Part shown: positions 1 to 5,840 of the stretch, piece after piece
Numbering within the stretch: position 1 is the stretch's first letter
Layout: each line of letters begins with the position of its first letter
Assembly: GCA_039934475.1 (NCBI GenBank)
Contig: JBDTMC010000468.1
Coordinates: 1-6,195, forward strand
Direction of reading: 5' to 3'
Source: JBDTMC01 sp039934475
GTDB lineage: Bacteria; Acidobacteriota; Terriglobia; Bryobacterales; Bryobacteraceae
Length of the DNA: 6,195 nucleotides
Made by a program: the position numbers and the translations under genes
The notes under the pieces: generated by a model
The model's input: only the letters and a program-made list of their open reading frames with translations
Told to the model about the DNA's origin: nothing
Database searches by the model: none

Positions 1-270
1 GAGCGCTGACTTATAGAGCGACAGTTCATCCATGATCCCTGCAAACGGGGCCGAAGCGGAATTATTGGCAATTACTCCCGCACCTATGGTCAGAGGCGTG
101 GCGGAATTGATTCGAGGGAATGGATAACTTGCCCCCTGGACCGGTTGTCCATTGATATACAACAGTAAACTGGATCCCTCCAGGGTCGCTTTGATGAACG
201 CCGTGGGCAGTGCGACGTTCCAAGCCGCGGCGAACACATTCTTCAACAACAACTGGCCAGGCTCCAACTG
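1..270 (-). pseudogene. LamG-like jellyroll domain, 5'-truncated remnant or partial gene
   Basis: Reading the minus strand from 270 down to 1 gives 90 open codons that run off the left edge. The translation has the C-terminal half of a LamG/concanavalin-like jellyroll: 'IKATLEGSSLLLYINGQPV' matches the family pattern 'VAATYDGSTLRLYVNGQ', followed by 'PLTIGAG' and then 'FAGIMDELSLYKSAL', the usual '(F)xGxIDExxIYxRAL' closing strand. Such domains are found in secreted carbohydrate- or surface-binding proteins. The N-terminal half of the fold is missing. Directly upstream the frame hits TGA at 273-271 and further TAG codons, and no ATG precedes the domain; the only possible starts are TTG or GTG, for example TTG at 252-250 behind a GGAG. 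I saw no obvious continuation of the domain in the other minus frames. This suggests a truncated pseudogene or a rearrangement junction near 200-270, though a frameshift or an unusual start is possible. The domain call is fairly sure; gene status is not. Confidence 0.5.
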
Positions 271-317
271 TCAGTCGGCCTATTCTTTCTATCCCGAGTA
301 TGTCCATTTCAATATTT

Positions 318-323
318 GAAGGT
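318..323 (+). promoter_or_regulatory. Shine-Dalgarno site deciding the DyP peroxidase start
   Basis: GAAGGT lies 6 nt upstream of the ATG at 330-332. The other in-frame candidates, ATG at 300 and ATG at 210, have no comparable purine stretch, and the residues they would add (Arg/Ser/Thr-rich) do not resemble the family's N-terminus. Confidence 0.5.
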
Positions 324-329
324 CACCCA

Positions 330-1745
330 ATGGCACTATGGAATCACGACGGCCTCTTGAAGCCTCCGGACCTCGTTACCTACGAACCGGCTCTTCGCAA
401 TTTGCAGGCGAATATTCTCACCGGCTTTTACCGGGATGCGGCCCGCTACGGAGTGGTGCGGATCAAGCCAAACTCCGTAGCGGCCACTCGCGCCGCGTTC
501 GGATCGCTCGCGAAACACTTGACCCGGGCGTCTGATGAAATCAAATCTCTCAGTTCGACCGCAGGTCCGCCGACACTTCCCGCGCTCTCCATCGGCTTTA
601 GTTCCGATGGCTTCAAGAAACTGCACGAAACACTGAAGCCGGAACCACCCTTTCCCAGCGGTCGGTTTTCCGATCTACTCCAAAATATTTCGGCGCAGCC
701 AGCCGACTGGGAGGCTCCCTTCTCACTCACCGACCCGATCGATGCCATTGTCCTCATTGCCGCGCCGACACTCGCAGGAACCGCCGCGCTGCAGAAGATT
801 GTCTCAGACGGCCTCAGTTCTTGCGTTTTGGGACGGATTGAATGGCTATCAGCCTTCGTTAAGCGGAATCCTGAAACCAACCGCTCGATTGAAAATTTCG
901 GCTTTCGTGACGGCATCAGCCAGCCCGTATTCCTTTCTAAGGACTTGATGCCAGCATCCCGGGCGCGCGGCTCGCGCCTGGCCTCCGACCCTTCGACTGC
1001 TCCTCAGAACGATTTCAGAGAGCCGCCCGCTCCACGAACGGTCCTCGCCTGGGATCCCGGCAAATACGCCCAGGACAACGAGATCGGTTCTTACCTTGCA
1101 TTTCTAAAGATCGAGCAAGATATCGGGTTATTCGACGCCGCAGCGGCGACGCTCGCAATAGAACGATACCAGGCCCAGTCCCCCACCGCCGAACAAGTTG
1201 AAGGCGGCCGTGAATGGTTGATCGGCAGGAAGAGAGACGGCACTCCGCTTGTACCGTCTAACGGTGACCTCAATTCATTTACATTTCCTTCGGATCCTTT
1301 GGAACCCGTGGAACCCGTGGAACCCGTCTGTCCGTTCGCATCTCATATCCGTAAGATGAACCCCAGAATCGGGCTGCCCCATCGCATTGCCCGCCGCGGC
1401 ATGGCCTATGAGGAGGGGGGCAAGAAAGGAATCTATTTTCAGTGCTACCAGCAAAACCTCGAGACGCAATTCGAGTTTTTGTTTCGGAATTGGGGCAATG
1501 GAGGCGACGTTCCTGAGCAAAATACCGGAGCTGACCCTCTAATCGGGCAACCGCAGCCGAAAACCCCTACCGGTGATCAGCACTGGCCAGGGGTCGCCAA
1601 AGCACTCGACCTGCGTTCGCTTGTAACCATCCGCGGGGGAGAGTATTTTTACATGCCATCCATCCCGTACTTCGAGCGGATGGCTCCGGCTACAGCTCCC
1701 GCACCGCCGCCGCAACCGGCCGTGAACCCACCGGTATCATCGTAA
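330..1745 (+). CDS. DyP-type (dye-decolorizing) haem peroxidase
   Basis: Haem peroxidase using hydrogen peroxide to oxidise dyes and phenolic compounds; the natural substrate is unknown. From ATG 330 the protein has 471 residues, in the range of the long C/D (class V) DyPs. The N-terminus carries the family start 'LRNLQANILTGFYRD' (about residues 22-36). The hallmark GXXDG motif is present as 'GFRDGISQP' (191-199), with Asp194 as the expected distal catalytic acid. The proximal haem ligand is expected to be His339 in 'CPFASHIRKMNPR', and the distal Arg is one of the pair in 'IARRGMAY' (353-360). 'GIYFQCYQQNLETQFEF' (367-383) is the conserved beta-strand/helix near the C-terminus. No signal peptide, Tat motif or recognisable encapsulin-targeting tail is seen, so a cytoplasmic enzyme is likely. 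Oddities: a (EPV)3 repeat just before the haem-ligand segment, and a Pro/Ala-rich tail (about 452-471) overlapping the convergent propeller gene. Family is sure; subclass is tentative. Confidence 0.93.
   Translation: MALWNHDGLLKPPDLVTYEPALRNLQANILTGFYRDAARYGVVRIKPNSVAATRAAFGSLAKHLTRASDEIKSLSSTAGPPTLPALSIGFSSDGFKKLHETLKPEPPFPSGRFSDLLQNISAQPADWEAPFSLTDPIDAIVLIAAPTLAGTAALQKIVSDGLSSCVLGRIEWLSAFVKRNPETNRSIENFGFRDGISQPVFLSKDLMPASRARGSRLASDPSTAPQNDFREPPAPRTVLAWDPGKYAQDNEIGSYLAFLKIEQDIGLFDAAAATLAIERYQAQSPTAEQVEGGREWLIGRKRDGTPLVPSNGDLNSFTFPSDPLEPVEPVEPVCPFASHIRKMNPRIGLPHRIARRGMAYEEGGKKGIYFQCYQQNLETQFEFLFRNWGNGGDVPEQNTGADPLIGQPQPKTPTGDQHWPGVAKALDLRSLVTIRGGEYFYMPSIPYFERMAPATAPAPPPQPAVNPPVSS
1301..1327 (+). 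repeat. Three tandem copies of a 9-bp unit inside the peroxidase gene
   Basis: GGAACCCGT is repeated three times without mismatch. The repeat is in frame and encodes Glu-Pro-Val units ('LEPVEPVEPV', residues 324-333), immediately before the Cys-Pro-Phe and haem-ligand His segment. A multiple-of-three unit can expand or contract by slippage without breaking the frame, so its copy number may vary between strains. Confidence 0.9.
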
Positions 1746-2802
1746 GCAAAGGCGCGGACCTCCGCCTGTCGGACTTCACCGCCCCCAGCCGGATAATCGC
1801 CATATCGCCCGAAGCCCGGTTCAAAACCAGTGCGTACTGATCGTTGGGCGTCACCGTAATAAAACTCGGATCGGCGCCCACAGCCGCTACTGCAATCACC
1901 CGCTGCGTATCAATATCGATGATCGTCACATCACCGGCCTTCGGGTTCGCCACAAACAGCCACGCCGTTTGCCCCGACGAGACGGCCATCGCGCCCGGGT
2001 TATGTCCCGCCAACTGCGTTTGCGCCACTTCGGTGCGATAGGGATAAACAATCACCACAGCGTCCATCCCCTCGCCTGTAATGAACAACTGGCCGCCGCC
2101 GCCGCCGAAGCACAAATTGTCCGGACGAATGGCCAGCTTCAACTGCGTCACTACCGCTCCGCTGGCTACGTCCAGAATGGACAACCGCCGCGTGGCGGGA
2201 TCCGCCACCAGCACATGCTCCCCATCCGACCGGAACCGGATGGCGCCCGACCGCTCGCTCGCCGGCCCGTCATGAAAGATCCGCCGCGCTGTCAAGTCCA
2301 GCAGCGCCACCCGCCCACCGCCGCCGAAACTGACCGCCGCATGCGGCTTGCGCGGCGAAAGAGCGAAATCCACAGGCACTGCCGGAAGCGCAATTCTCGC
2401 CTCTGGACGAAAGGTCGCCACGGGAATCCGAATCAGCTCTGGAGCCACCGTCGTCGCCGTCCACAGAGCCGACCCGTCCGGCGACAGCAGCATGGAGAGC
2501 AGCGGCTTGCCCAACGAAACGCGCCTTGTCACGGTCAAGGAACGGCTATCCACCTCGTGGATGGTCCCACTGCCAGGCGTCAGCGCATAGACGAACGGTT
2601 CTGAAGGATGGGCAAGGATGGAAGAAGGCGCCGCCCCCAGCGGGAGCCGCCGAATCACCGCCAGCGCGCCCAGGTCCACCACCGCCACTCTCTCGCCCTC
2701 TTCGTCCGCCACAAACACGTACCCGGAGAAGCGCTCCTGCTTCCCGCAGCCGGGCAGGAATCCGGCCGGGGCAGCCAGCAGAAGTCGGCGTCTGGAAATC
2801 AC
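1690..2802 (-). CDS. Exported YVTN-type beta-propeller protein, eight repeats
   Basis: Protein of 370 residues starting at GTG 2802. The N-terminus 'MISRRRLLLAAPAGFLPGC' has a twin-arginine-like S-R-R-x-L-L motif, a hydrophobic stretch and a lipobox-like L-P-G-C (Cys19; Pro at -2 is atypical), so Tat export, possibly with lipid anchoring, is likely. The rest is a YVTN/surface-layer type propeller. The pattern 'YVFVADEEGERVAVVD' recurs eight times with the closing residue at 43, 85, 127, 169, 211, 253, 296 and 338, a 42-residue period. Each repeat also has a 'hxxGxxPxxhhxxP' element, and the last of these (354-370) lies after the final repeat, as expected for ring closure. Gly runs occur at 160-163 and 233-237. 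Such propellers bind ligands or partners, and a few are enzymes; nothing here shows catalysis. The gene overlaps the convergent peroxidase by 56 bp and is divergent from mreB. Function is unknown. Confidence 0.88.
   Translation of the reverse strand: MISRRRLLLAAPAGFLPGCGKQERFSGYVFVADEEGERVAVVDLGALAVIRRLPLGAAPSSILAHPSEPFVYALTPGSGTIHEVDSRSLTVTRRVSLGKPLLSMLLSPDGSALWTATTVAPELIRIPVATFRPEARIALPAVPVDFALSPRKPHAAVSFGGGGRVALLDLTARRIFHDGPASERSGAIRFRSDGEHVLVADPATRRLSILDVASGAVVTQLKLAIRPDNLCFGGGGGQLFITGEGMDAVVIVYPYRTEVAQTQLAGHNPGAMAVSSGQTAWLFVANPKAGDVTIIDIDTQRVIAVAAVGADPSFITVTPNDQYALVLNRASGDMAIIRLGAVKSDRRRSAPLLTMIPVGSRPVAAAVREL
2092..2106. repeat. (GCC)5 trinucleotide run in the propeller gene
   Basis: Five uninterrupted GCC units on the plus strand encode Gly233-Gly237 of the minus-strand propeller, in a turn between repeats five and six. 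It is a candidate slippage site that would change loop length in frame. Confidence 0.75.
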
Positions 2803-2806
2803 TGTA

Positions 2807-2811
2807 TCCCT
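2807..2811 (-). promoter_or_regulatory. Shine-Dalgarno site of the propeller gene
   Basis: On the minus strand AGGGA is followed by TACA and then the GTG start at 2802, a spacing of 4 nt. It supports the GTG start, which also gives a well-formed signal peptide directly from residue 1. Confidence 0.5.
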
Positions 2812-2889
2812 ATTGTACCGGCATGCTGTGCCACGCGCTAAGAGGGCGGTACGTCATTGATAATAAATCGTTAACCGCTCCAACGGCGA

Positions 2890-2918
2890 TTGAAGGGCCA
2901 GGATGAGTGTGTTACGCT
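2890..2918 (+). promoter_or_regulatory. Candidate sigma70-type promoter for the mre operon
   Basis: TTGAAG (2890-2895) and TACGCT (2913-2918) are separated by 17 bp. The -35 matches TTGACA at 4 of 6 positions. The -10 keeps the three most conserved positions of TATAAT (first T, second A, last T). Transcription would start near 2925, giving a leader of about 120 nt before mreB. The match is weak and made by eye. Confidence 0.25.
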
Positions 2919-3029
2919 TTGTCTGGGGGTGACGCATCTCCCGAATGCTTCCCGATCCGCAGATCCCGCCCGGATAGTGACCGTGAGCTAAGAAGCTTTG
3001 GGCCCGATCCAGACCCGCACTTTTATACC

Positions 3030-3034
3030 AGGAG
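3030..3034 (+). promoter_or_regulatory. Possible Shine-Dalgarno site of mreB
   Basis: AGGAG is the only good purine motif before the GTG at 3048, but it lies 13 nt away, longer than the usual 5-9 nt. No in-frame start codon sits at the ideal distance, so the GTG is chosen on MreB homology ('NLRSLFSLFSSDLAIDLGTANT') and the site may be suboptimal. Confidence 0.4.
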
Positions 3035-3047
3035 TTTTAGTTTCACC

Positions 3048-4073
3048 GTGAATCTTCGGTCGCTCTTCAGCTTATTTTCTTCCGACCTTGCCATTGACCT
3101 GGGAACGGCCAACACCCTGGTGTTCGCCAAGGGCAAAGGTATTGTTGTCAACGAGCCCTCCATCGTCGCTATCAACAAGAACAACGGCGAAGTCGAAGCA
3201 GTGGGTAAGGAAGCCAAGGAGATGCTCGGCCGGACTCCAGGCAACATCGTCGCCATTCGTCCCATGAAAGACGGCGTCATCGCCGATTTCAAAGTCACTG
3301 AGAGGATGTTGAACTACTTCATCCAAAAAGCTCACGGCCGCAAAATGCTGGTTCACCCCCGCATTGTCATCGGCGTCCCCAGCGAAATCACGCAGGTGGA
3401 AAAACGCGCCGTCATCGATTCCGCCTATCGCGCCAAGGCAAGCGAAGTGCACCTTGTAGAACAGGCTATGGTAGCCGCCATCGGCGCCGGCCTGCCCATC
3501 ACGGAACCCTCGGGCAATATGGTTGTGGATATCGGCGGAGGCACCACCGAGGTCGCCGTCATCTCCCTTTCCGGCATCGTCTACTCGCGCTCGGTCCGCG
3601 TGGCCGGCAATGAGATGGACGACGCCATCATGCAGTATTTGAAACGAAAATATAACCTGCTGATCGGCGAGCGGACCGCCGAAGCCATCAAAATTCAAAT
3701 CGGTTCGGCCTATCCTCTCGATAAACCCATCACCATGGAGATCAAGGGCCGCAACCTCATTGAGGGCGTCCCCAAGACCATCACCATTGAGGACAAAGAG
3801 ATTCGTGAGGCCCTCTCGGAATGCGTCGCCACCATCATGAACGCCATCCGCGTGGCCCTGGAACGCACCCCTCCCGAACTCAGTGCCGACATCAGCGATC
3901 GCGGTATTGTCCTCACCGGCGGTGGCGCGCTGCTGAAGAACCTCGATAAGCGAATTCGCGAAGAGACCGGACTGCCGGTTTCCATTGCCGAAGACCCGTT
4001 GGCTTCGGTGGTCTTGGGCACGGGAAAAATGTTGACCGATTTCAAACTGCTCCGCAAGGTGGCCCTGGAGTAA
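3048..4073 (+). CDS. mreB: Rod shape-determining actin homologue MreB
   Basis: Actin-like ATPase that polymerises into membrane-attached filaments and guides the elongation peptidoglycan machinery (MreC, MreD, RodZ, RodA, PBP2). From GTG 3048 the protein has 341 residues, the usual length. Residues 1-11 (fMet-NLRSLFSLFS) can form the amphipathic membrane-binding helix. The nucleotide-binding motifs are intact: phosphate 1 'DLGTANT' (17-23), phosphate 2 'DIGGGTTEV' (161-169) and adenosine 'GIVLTGGGALL' (286-296). Other family stretches are 'RTPGNIVAIRPMKDGVIADF' (62-81) and 'ERTPPELSADISDRG' (272-286). One oddity: the usual 'IEEP' catalytic segment reads 'VEQA' (137-140), placing Gln139 where E. 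coli has Glu143. An in-frame extension back to 2907 would add 47 residues unlike MreB and is rejected. First gene of mreBCD. Confidence 0.97.
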   Translation: MNLRSLFSLFSSDLAIDLGTANTLVFAKGKGIVVNEPSIVAINKNNGEVEAVGKEAKEMLGRTPGNIVAIRPMKDGVIADFKVTERMLNYFIQKAHGRKMLVHPRIVIGVPSEITQVEKRAVIDSAYRAKASEVHLVEQAMVAAIGAGLPITEPSGNMVVDIGGGTTEVAVISLSGIVYSRSVRVAGNEMDDAIMQYLKRKYNLLIGERTAEAIKIQIGSAYPLDKPITMEIKGRNLIEGVPKTITIEDKEIREALSECVATIMNAIRVALERTPPELSADISDRGIVLTGGGALLKNLDKRIREETGLPVSIAEDPLASVVLGTGKMLTDFKLLRKVALE

Positions 4074-4085
4074 GTTCCGCTCCGT

Positions 4086-5294
4086 ATGGAGTTCCTTCTT
4101 AGCCGCTATCGAAATCTCACTGTGCTGCTGGCGGTGCTGCTGGCGCAGTTGTTGCTGCTTGCCTATCAGGTGAAGAGCAGCGCCGACGTCCCTCTCATCC
4201 GTGTGTGGGCCGTAGCTGCCGTCACTCCTCCGGCCCGCATTATCGAAGGGCTGCGCAGCGGAACCGTCGGCTTCGCGCGCGACTACATCTTCCTGCGCGA
4301 CCTCCGTGAGGAGAACCAGCACCTGAAGCAGGAGCGCGACCAACTCAAACTGCAAAAGCAATTTCTCGAGTCGCAACTGCAAACAGCCGACCGCACCCGT
4401 GCGCTCGTGGAATTCCGTTCCCGCACGCCATCGAAAACCATCGGCGCCAGTGTGATCATGACCGGCACCGGAGCCGACTCCAAGGTGGTCTTCGTCGACC
4501 GCGGCTCCGCCAGCGGCATCCAACGCGGAATGGCCGTAATCACGGCGGATGGCATTGTCGGCAAGGTAGTCAACTCCTACCCCATGGCGTCACAAGTCTT
4601 GCTGGCGACCGACCCGACATTTGCCGCCAGCGTCGTTTCACAAAAGAACCACGTTCACGGAACGCTCAAAGGAGGCATCGGCCGCGACACCTGTATCATC
4701 GATCACATCCAGAACGAGGACAAAGTGGAGGTGGGCGAGTGGTTCTACACTTCGGGCGATGACCGCGTTTTCCCTAAAGGGTTGCCCGTGGGTCAGGTGC
4801 ACAGCGTCCACGATGGCCGCATACTAAAGGACATCGTGCTCAGTCCAACCGCTCTGGAGAGCGGCCTCGAATCCGTGCTGATCGTGCTCGACGGGGCTCA
4901 CCAGGCGATTCCGGATCCCGCCACTCCACCCGCAACGGAAACCTACGTCATGCCCGCCCCGCCGGCCGAGAACAAGCCCGCGCCCGTAACCGCGCCCGTC
5001 GATCCCACCGTCGGCGGCGCGCCTCAGAAACCGCCCACGGTATCGAAAGCCAACACCGAGGCGGACCGCATGATGGAGCGGTACCAAAAAATCGGCGAGG
5101 CGCAAAATCACGTTTATGGCGGCGTTGGCTCGCGTGTCCCGGACTTCAACGTAGCCACCAAACCAAAGCCGCCGGCAGGTTCATCCGCCCCGGCCGCCAC
5201 AACGCAACCTCCCGCCGCGGCGAAGCCCGTACCGGCTCCCAAATCGGTGGAGCCCCCGTCTCAACCAGTGGTTCCCGTACCGAAGCAGCAATGA
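4086..5294 (+). CDS. mreC: Rod shape-determining protein MreC with long Pro/Ala-rich tail
   Basis: Bitopic inner-membrane protein whose periplasmic part activates PBP2/RodA and couples it to MreB. The 402 residues are somewhat longer than usual (about 270-370). Order: short cytoplasmic N-terminus; one membrane segment (about 9-27, 'NLTVLLAVLLAQLLLLAYQV'); coiled coil rich in Glu/Gln/Lys/Leu (about 68-108); the MreC beta-barrel pair (about 117-270), including 'VVFVDRGSASGIQRGMAVI', 'GIVGKVV' and 'LLATDPTFAASVV'; then a tail of about 130 residues dominated by Pro, Ala and Val. The tail is interrupted by a more ordinary segment (about 321-357, 'EADRMMERYQKIGEAQNHVY'). It starts 12 bp after the mreB stop; the only purine motif (GGAG, 4067-4070) is 15 nt away, suggesting translational coupling. 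The stop overlaps the mreD start in ATGA. Confidence 0.95.
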   Translation: MEFLLSRYRNLTVLLAVLLAQLLLLAYQVKSSADVPLIRVWAVAAVTPPARIIEGLRSGTVGFARDYIFLRDLREENQHLKQERDQLKLQKQFLESQLQTADRTRALVEFRSRTPSKTIGASVIMTGTGADSKVVFVDRGSASGIQRGMAVITADGIVGKVVNSYPMASQVLLATDPTFAASVVSQKNHVHGTLKGGIGRDTCIIDHIQNEDKVEVGEWFYTSGDDRVFPKGLPVGQVHSVHDGRILKDIVLSPTALESGLESVLIVLDGAHQAIPDPATPPATETYVMPAPPAENKPAPVTAPVDPTVGGAPQKPPTVSKANTEADRMMERYQKIGEAQNHVYGGVGSRVPDFNVATKPKPPAGSSAPAATTQPPAAAKPVPAPKSVEPPSQPVVPVPKQQ

Positions 5295-5821
5295 CCGATT
5301 TCAGCGACCGCATCCTTATGGACGGCCCCAAGAAAGGCCGAGCCTCCAAATACCGCACCTACGTCCTCATCCTGGTTCCTCTCTCGGCCATCCTGTTCCA
5401 GGTCTATGTGAGACGGTTTGTTCCCGCGATGGAGTATCTGGAACTGCCTTTACTGGTGACAGTCTACTTCTCGCTGATGCGTCGTCAGCCGGTGATCGGA
5501 TGCTTCATCGGCGCAGCCATCGGCCTCGTACAGGACTCCTTGGAGCACGAGCCGCTGGGAATGTTCGGCATCGCAAAGACGCTGGTGGGCTACTTTGCCG
5601 CGTCCGTCAGCCAGCGCTTCGACGTCGAGAACTTCGCGCTGCGATTCTTCCTCAGCTTGTTCTTCTTCGTCTTCCACCAGTTTTTCTACTGGGTAATCGC
5701 GCGCGCCCTGCTCAACCAGAGCGTCGACTTCGACCTCGCTCAGGCGGGATTGTTCGGAGTGTTGAACGCTGTCGTATCCTTGCCACTCTTTCTTGTCTTG
5801 GACAAATTGAAGGAGACATAG
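5291..5821 (+). CDS. mreD: Rod shape-determining membrane protein MreD
   Basis: Polytopic inner-membrane partner of MreC in the elongasome. Length is 176 residues, typical for the family (about 160-180). After a polar, basic N-terminus ('DGPKKGRASKYRTY') come five or six hydrophobic segments at about 22-40, 46-62, 67-81, 92-107, 116-140 and 151-170. The signature region 'GLVQDSLEHEPLGMFGIAKTLVGY' spans residues 78-101 and corresponds to the family's 'GLLxDxxxxxPLGxxALxxxLVGY'. The start is the ATG overlapping the mreC stop (ATGA, 5291-5294), so translation is probably coupled; a weak GAAG sits 5 nt upstream. ATG at 5318 (residue 10) is an alternative start. Length, membrane layout and position after mreC make the call firm. 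Confidence 0.93.
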   Translation: MTDFSDRILMDGPKKGRASKYRTYVLILVPLSAILFQVYVRRFVPAMEYLELPLLVTVYFSLMRRQPVIGCFIGAAIGLVQDSLEHEPLGMFGIAKTLVGYFAASVSQRFDVENFALRFFLSLFFFVFHQFFYWVIARALLNQSVDFDLAQAGLFGVLNAVVSLPLFLVLDKLKET

Positions 5822-5840
5822 GCCAACGCCGGCACACTCA

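Larger units (their letters stand above)
2803..3047. other. Divergent intergenic region between the propeller gene and mreB
   Basis: This 245-bp stretch separates the start of the minus-strand propeller gene from the mreB start. It holds a short AT-rich patch (TTGATAATAAATCGTTAA, 2857-2874), a candidate sigma70 promoter at 2890-2918, and an 8-bp direct repeat CCCGATCC at 2951-2958 and 3003-3010. The mreB frame is open back to a GTG at 2907, but those 47 codons do not look like MreB and are probably leader. I see no tRNA, riboswitch or rho-independent terminator in it. Confidence 0.6.

Noticed and set aside
62..307. Minus-strand frame of 81 codons starting at 307
   Set aside because: It is out of frame with the LamG motif in the same DNA and has no family resemblance; only the LamG frame (ending at 270) shows domain-like sequence.
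446..916. A 156-codon minus-strand frame within the peroxidase gene
   Set aside because: It covers the GXXDG-bearing peroxidase segment on the other strand and has no domain features of its own.
1752..1765. Short inverted repeat GCGGA-CC-TCCGC as a terminator for the peroxidase gene
   Set aside because: The stem is about 5 bp with a 2-nt loop, no T-run follows, and it lies inside propeller coding sequence.
1969..2604. A 211-codon plus-strand frame antisense to the propeller gene
   Set aside because: Arg/Pro/His/Gln-rich with no motif, while the opposite strand encodes eight regular propeller repeats; it is a shadow.
2812..2817. TACAAT on the minus strand as a -10 box for the propeller gene
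   Set aside because: A fair -10 match, but no -35-like hexamer lies 16-18 bp upstream, and transcription would begin almost at the start codon, leaving no room for the AGGGA site.
2956..2976. Inverted repeat ATCCG...CGGAT in the mreB leader as an operator or riboswitch stem
   Set aside because: Only 5 bp of stem with an 11-nt loop in GC-rich DNA; expected by chance, and no known riboswitch core is recognisable.
3072..4523. A 483-codon open frame on the minus strand, antisense to mreB and the start of mreC
   Set aside because: It is longer than mreB, but its translation (Gly/Asp/Ala/His-rich, no recognisable motif) is what the complement of GC-rich codons gives, and it lies wholly across two certain genes.
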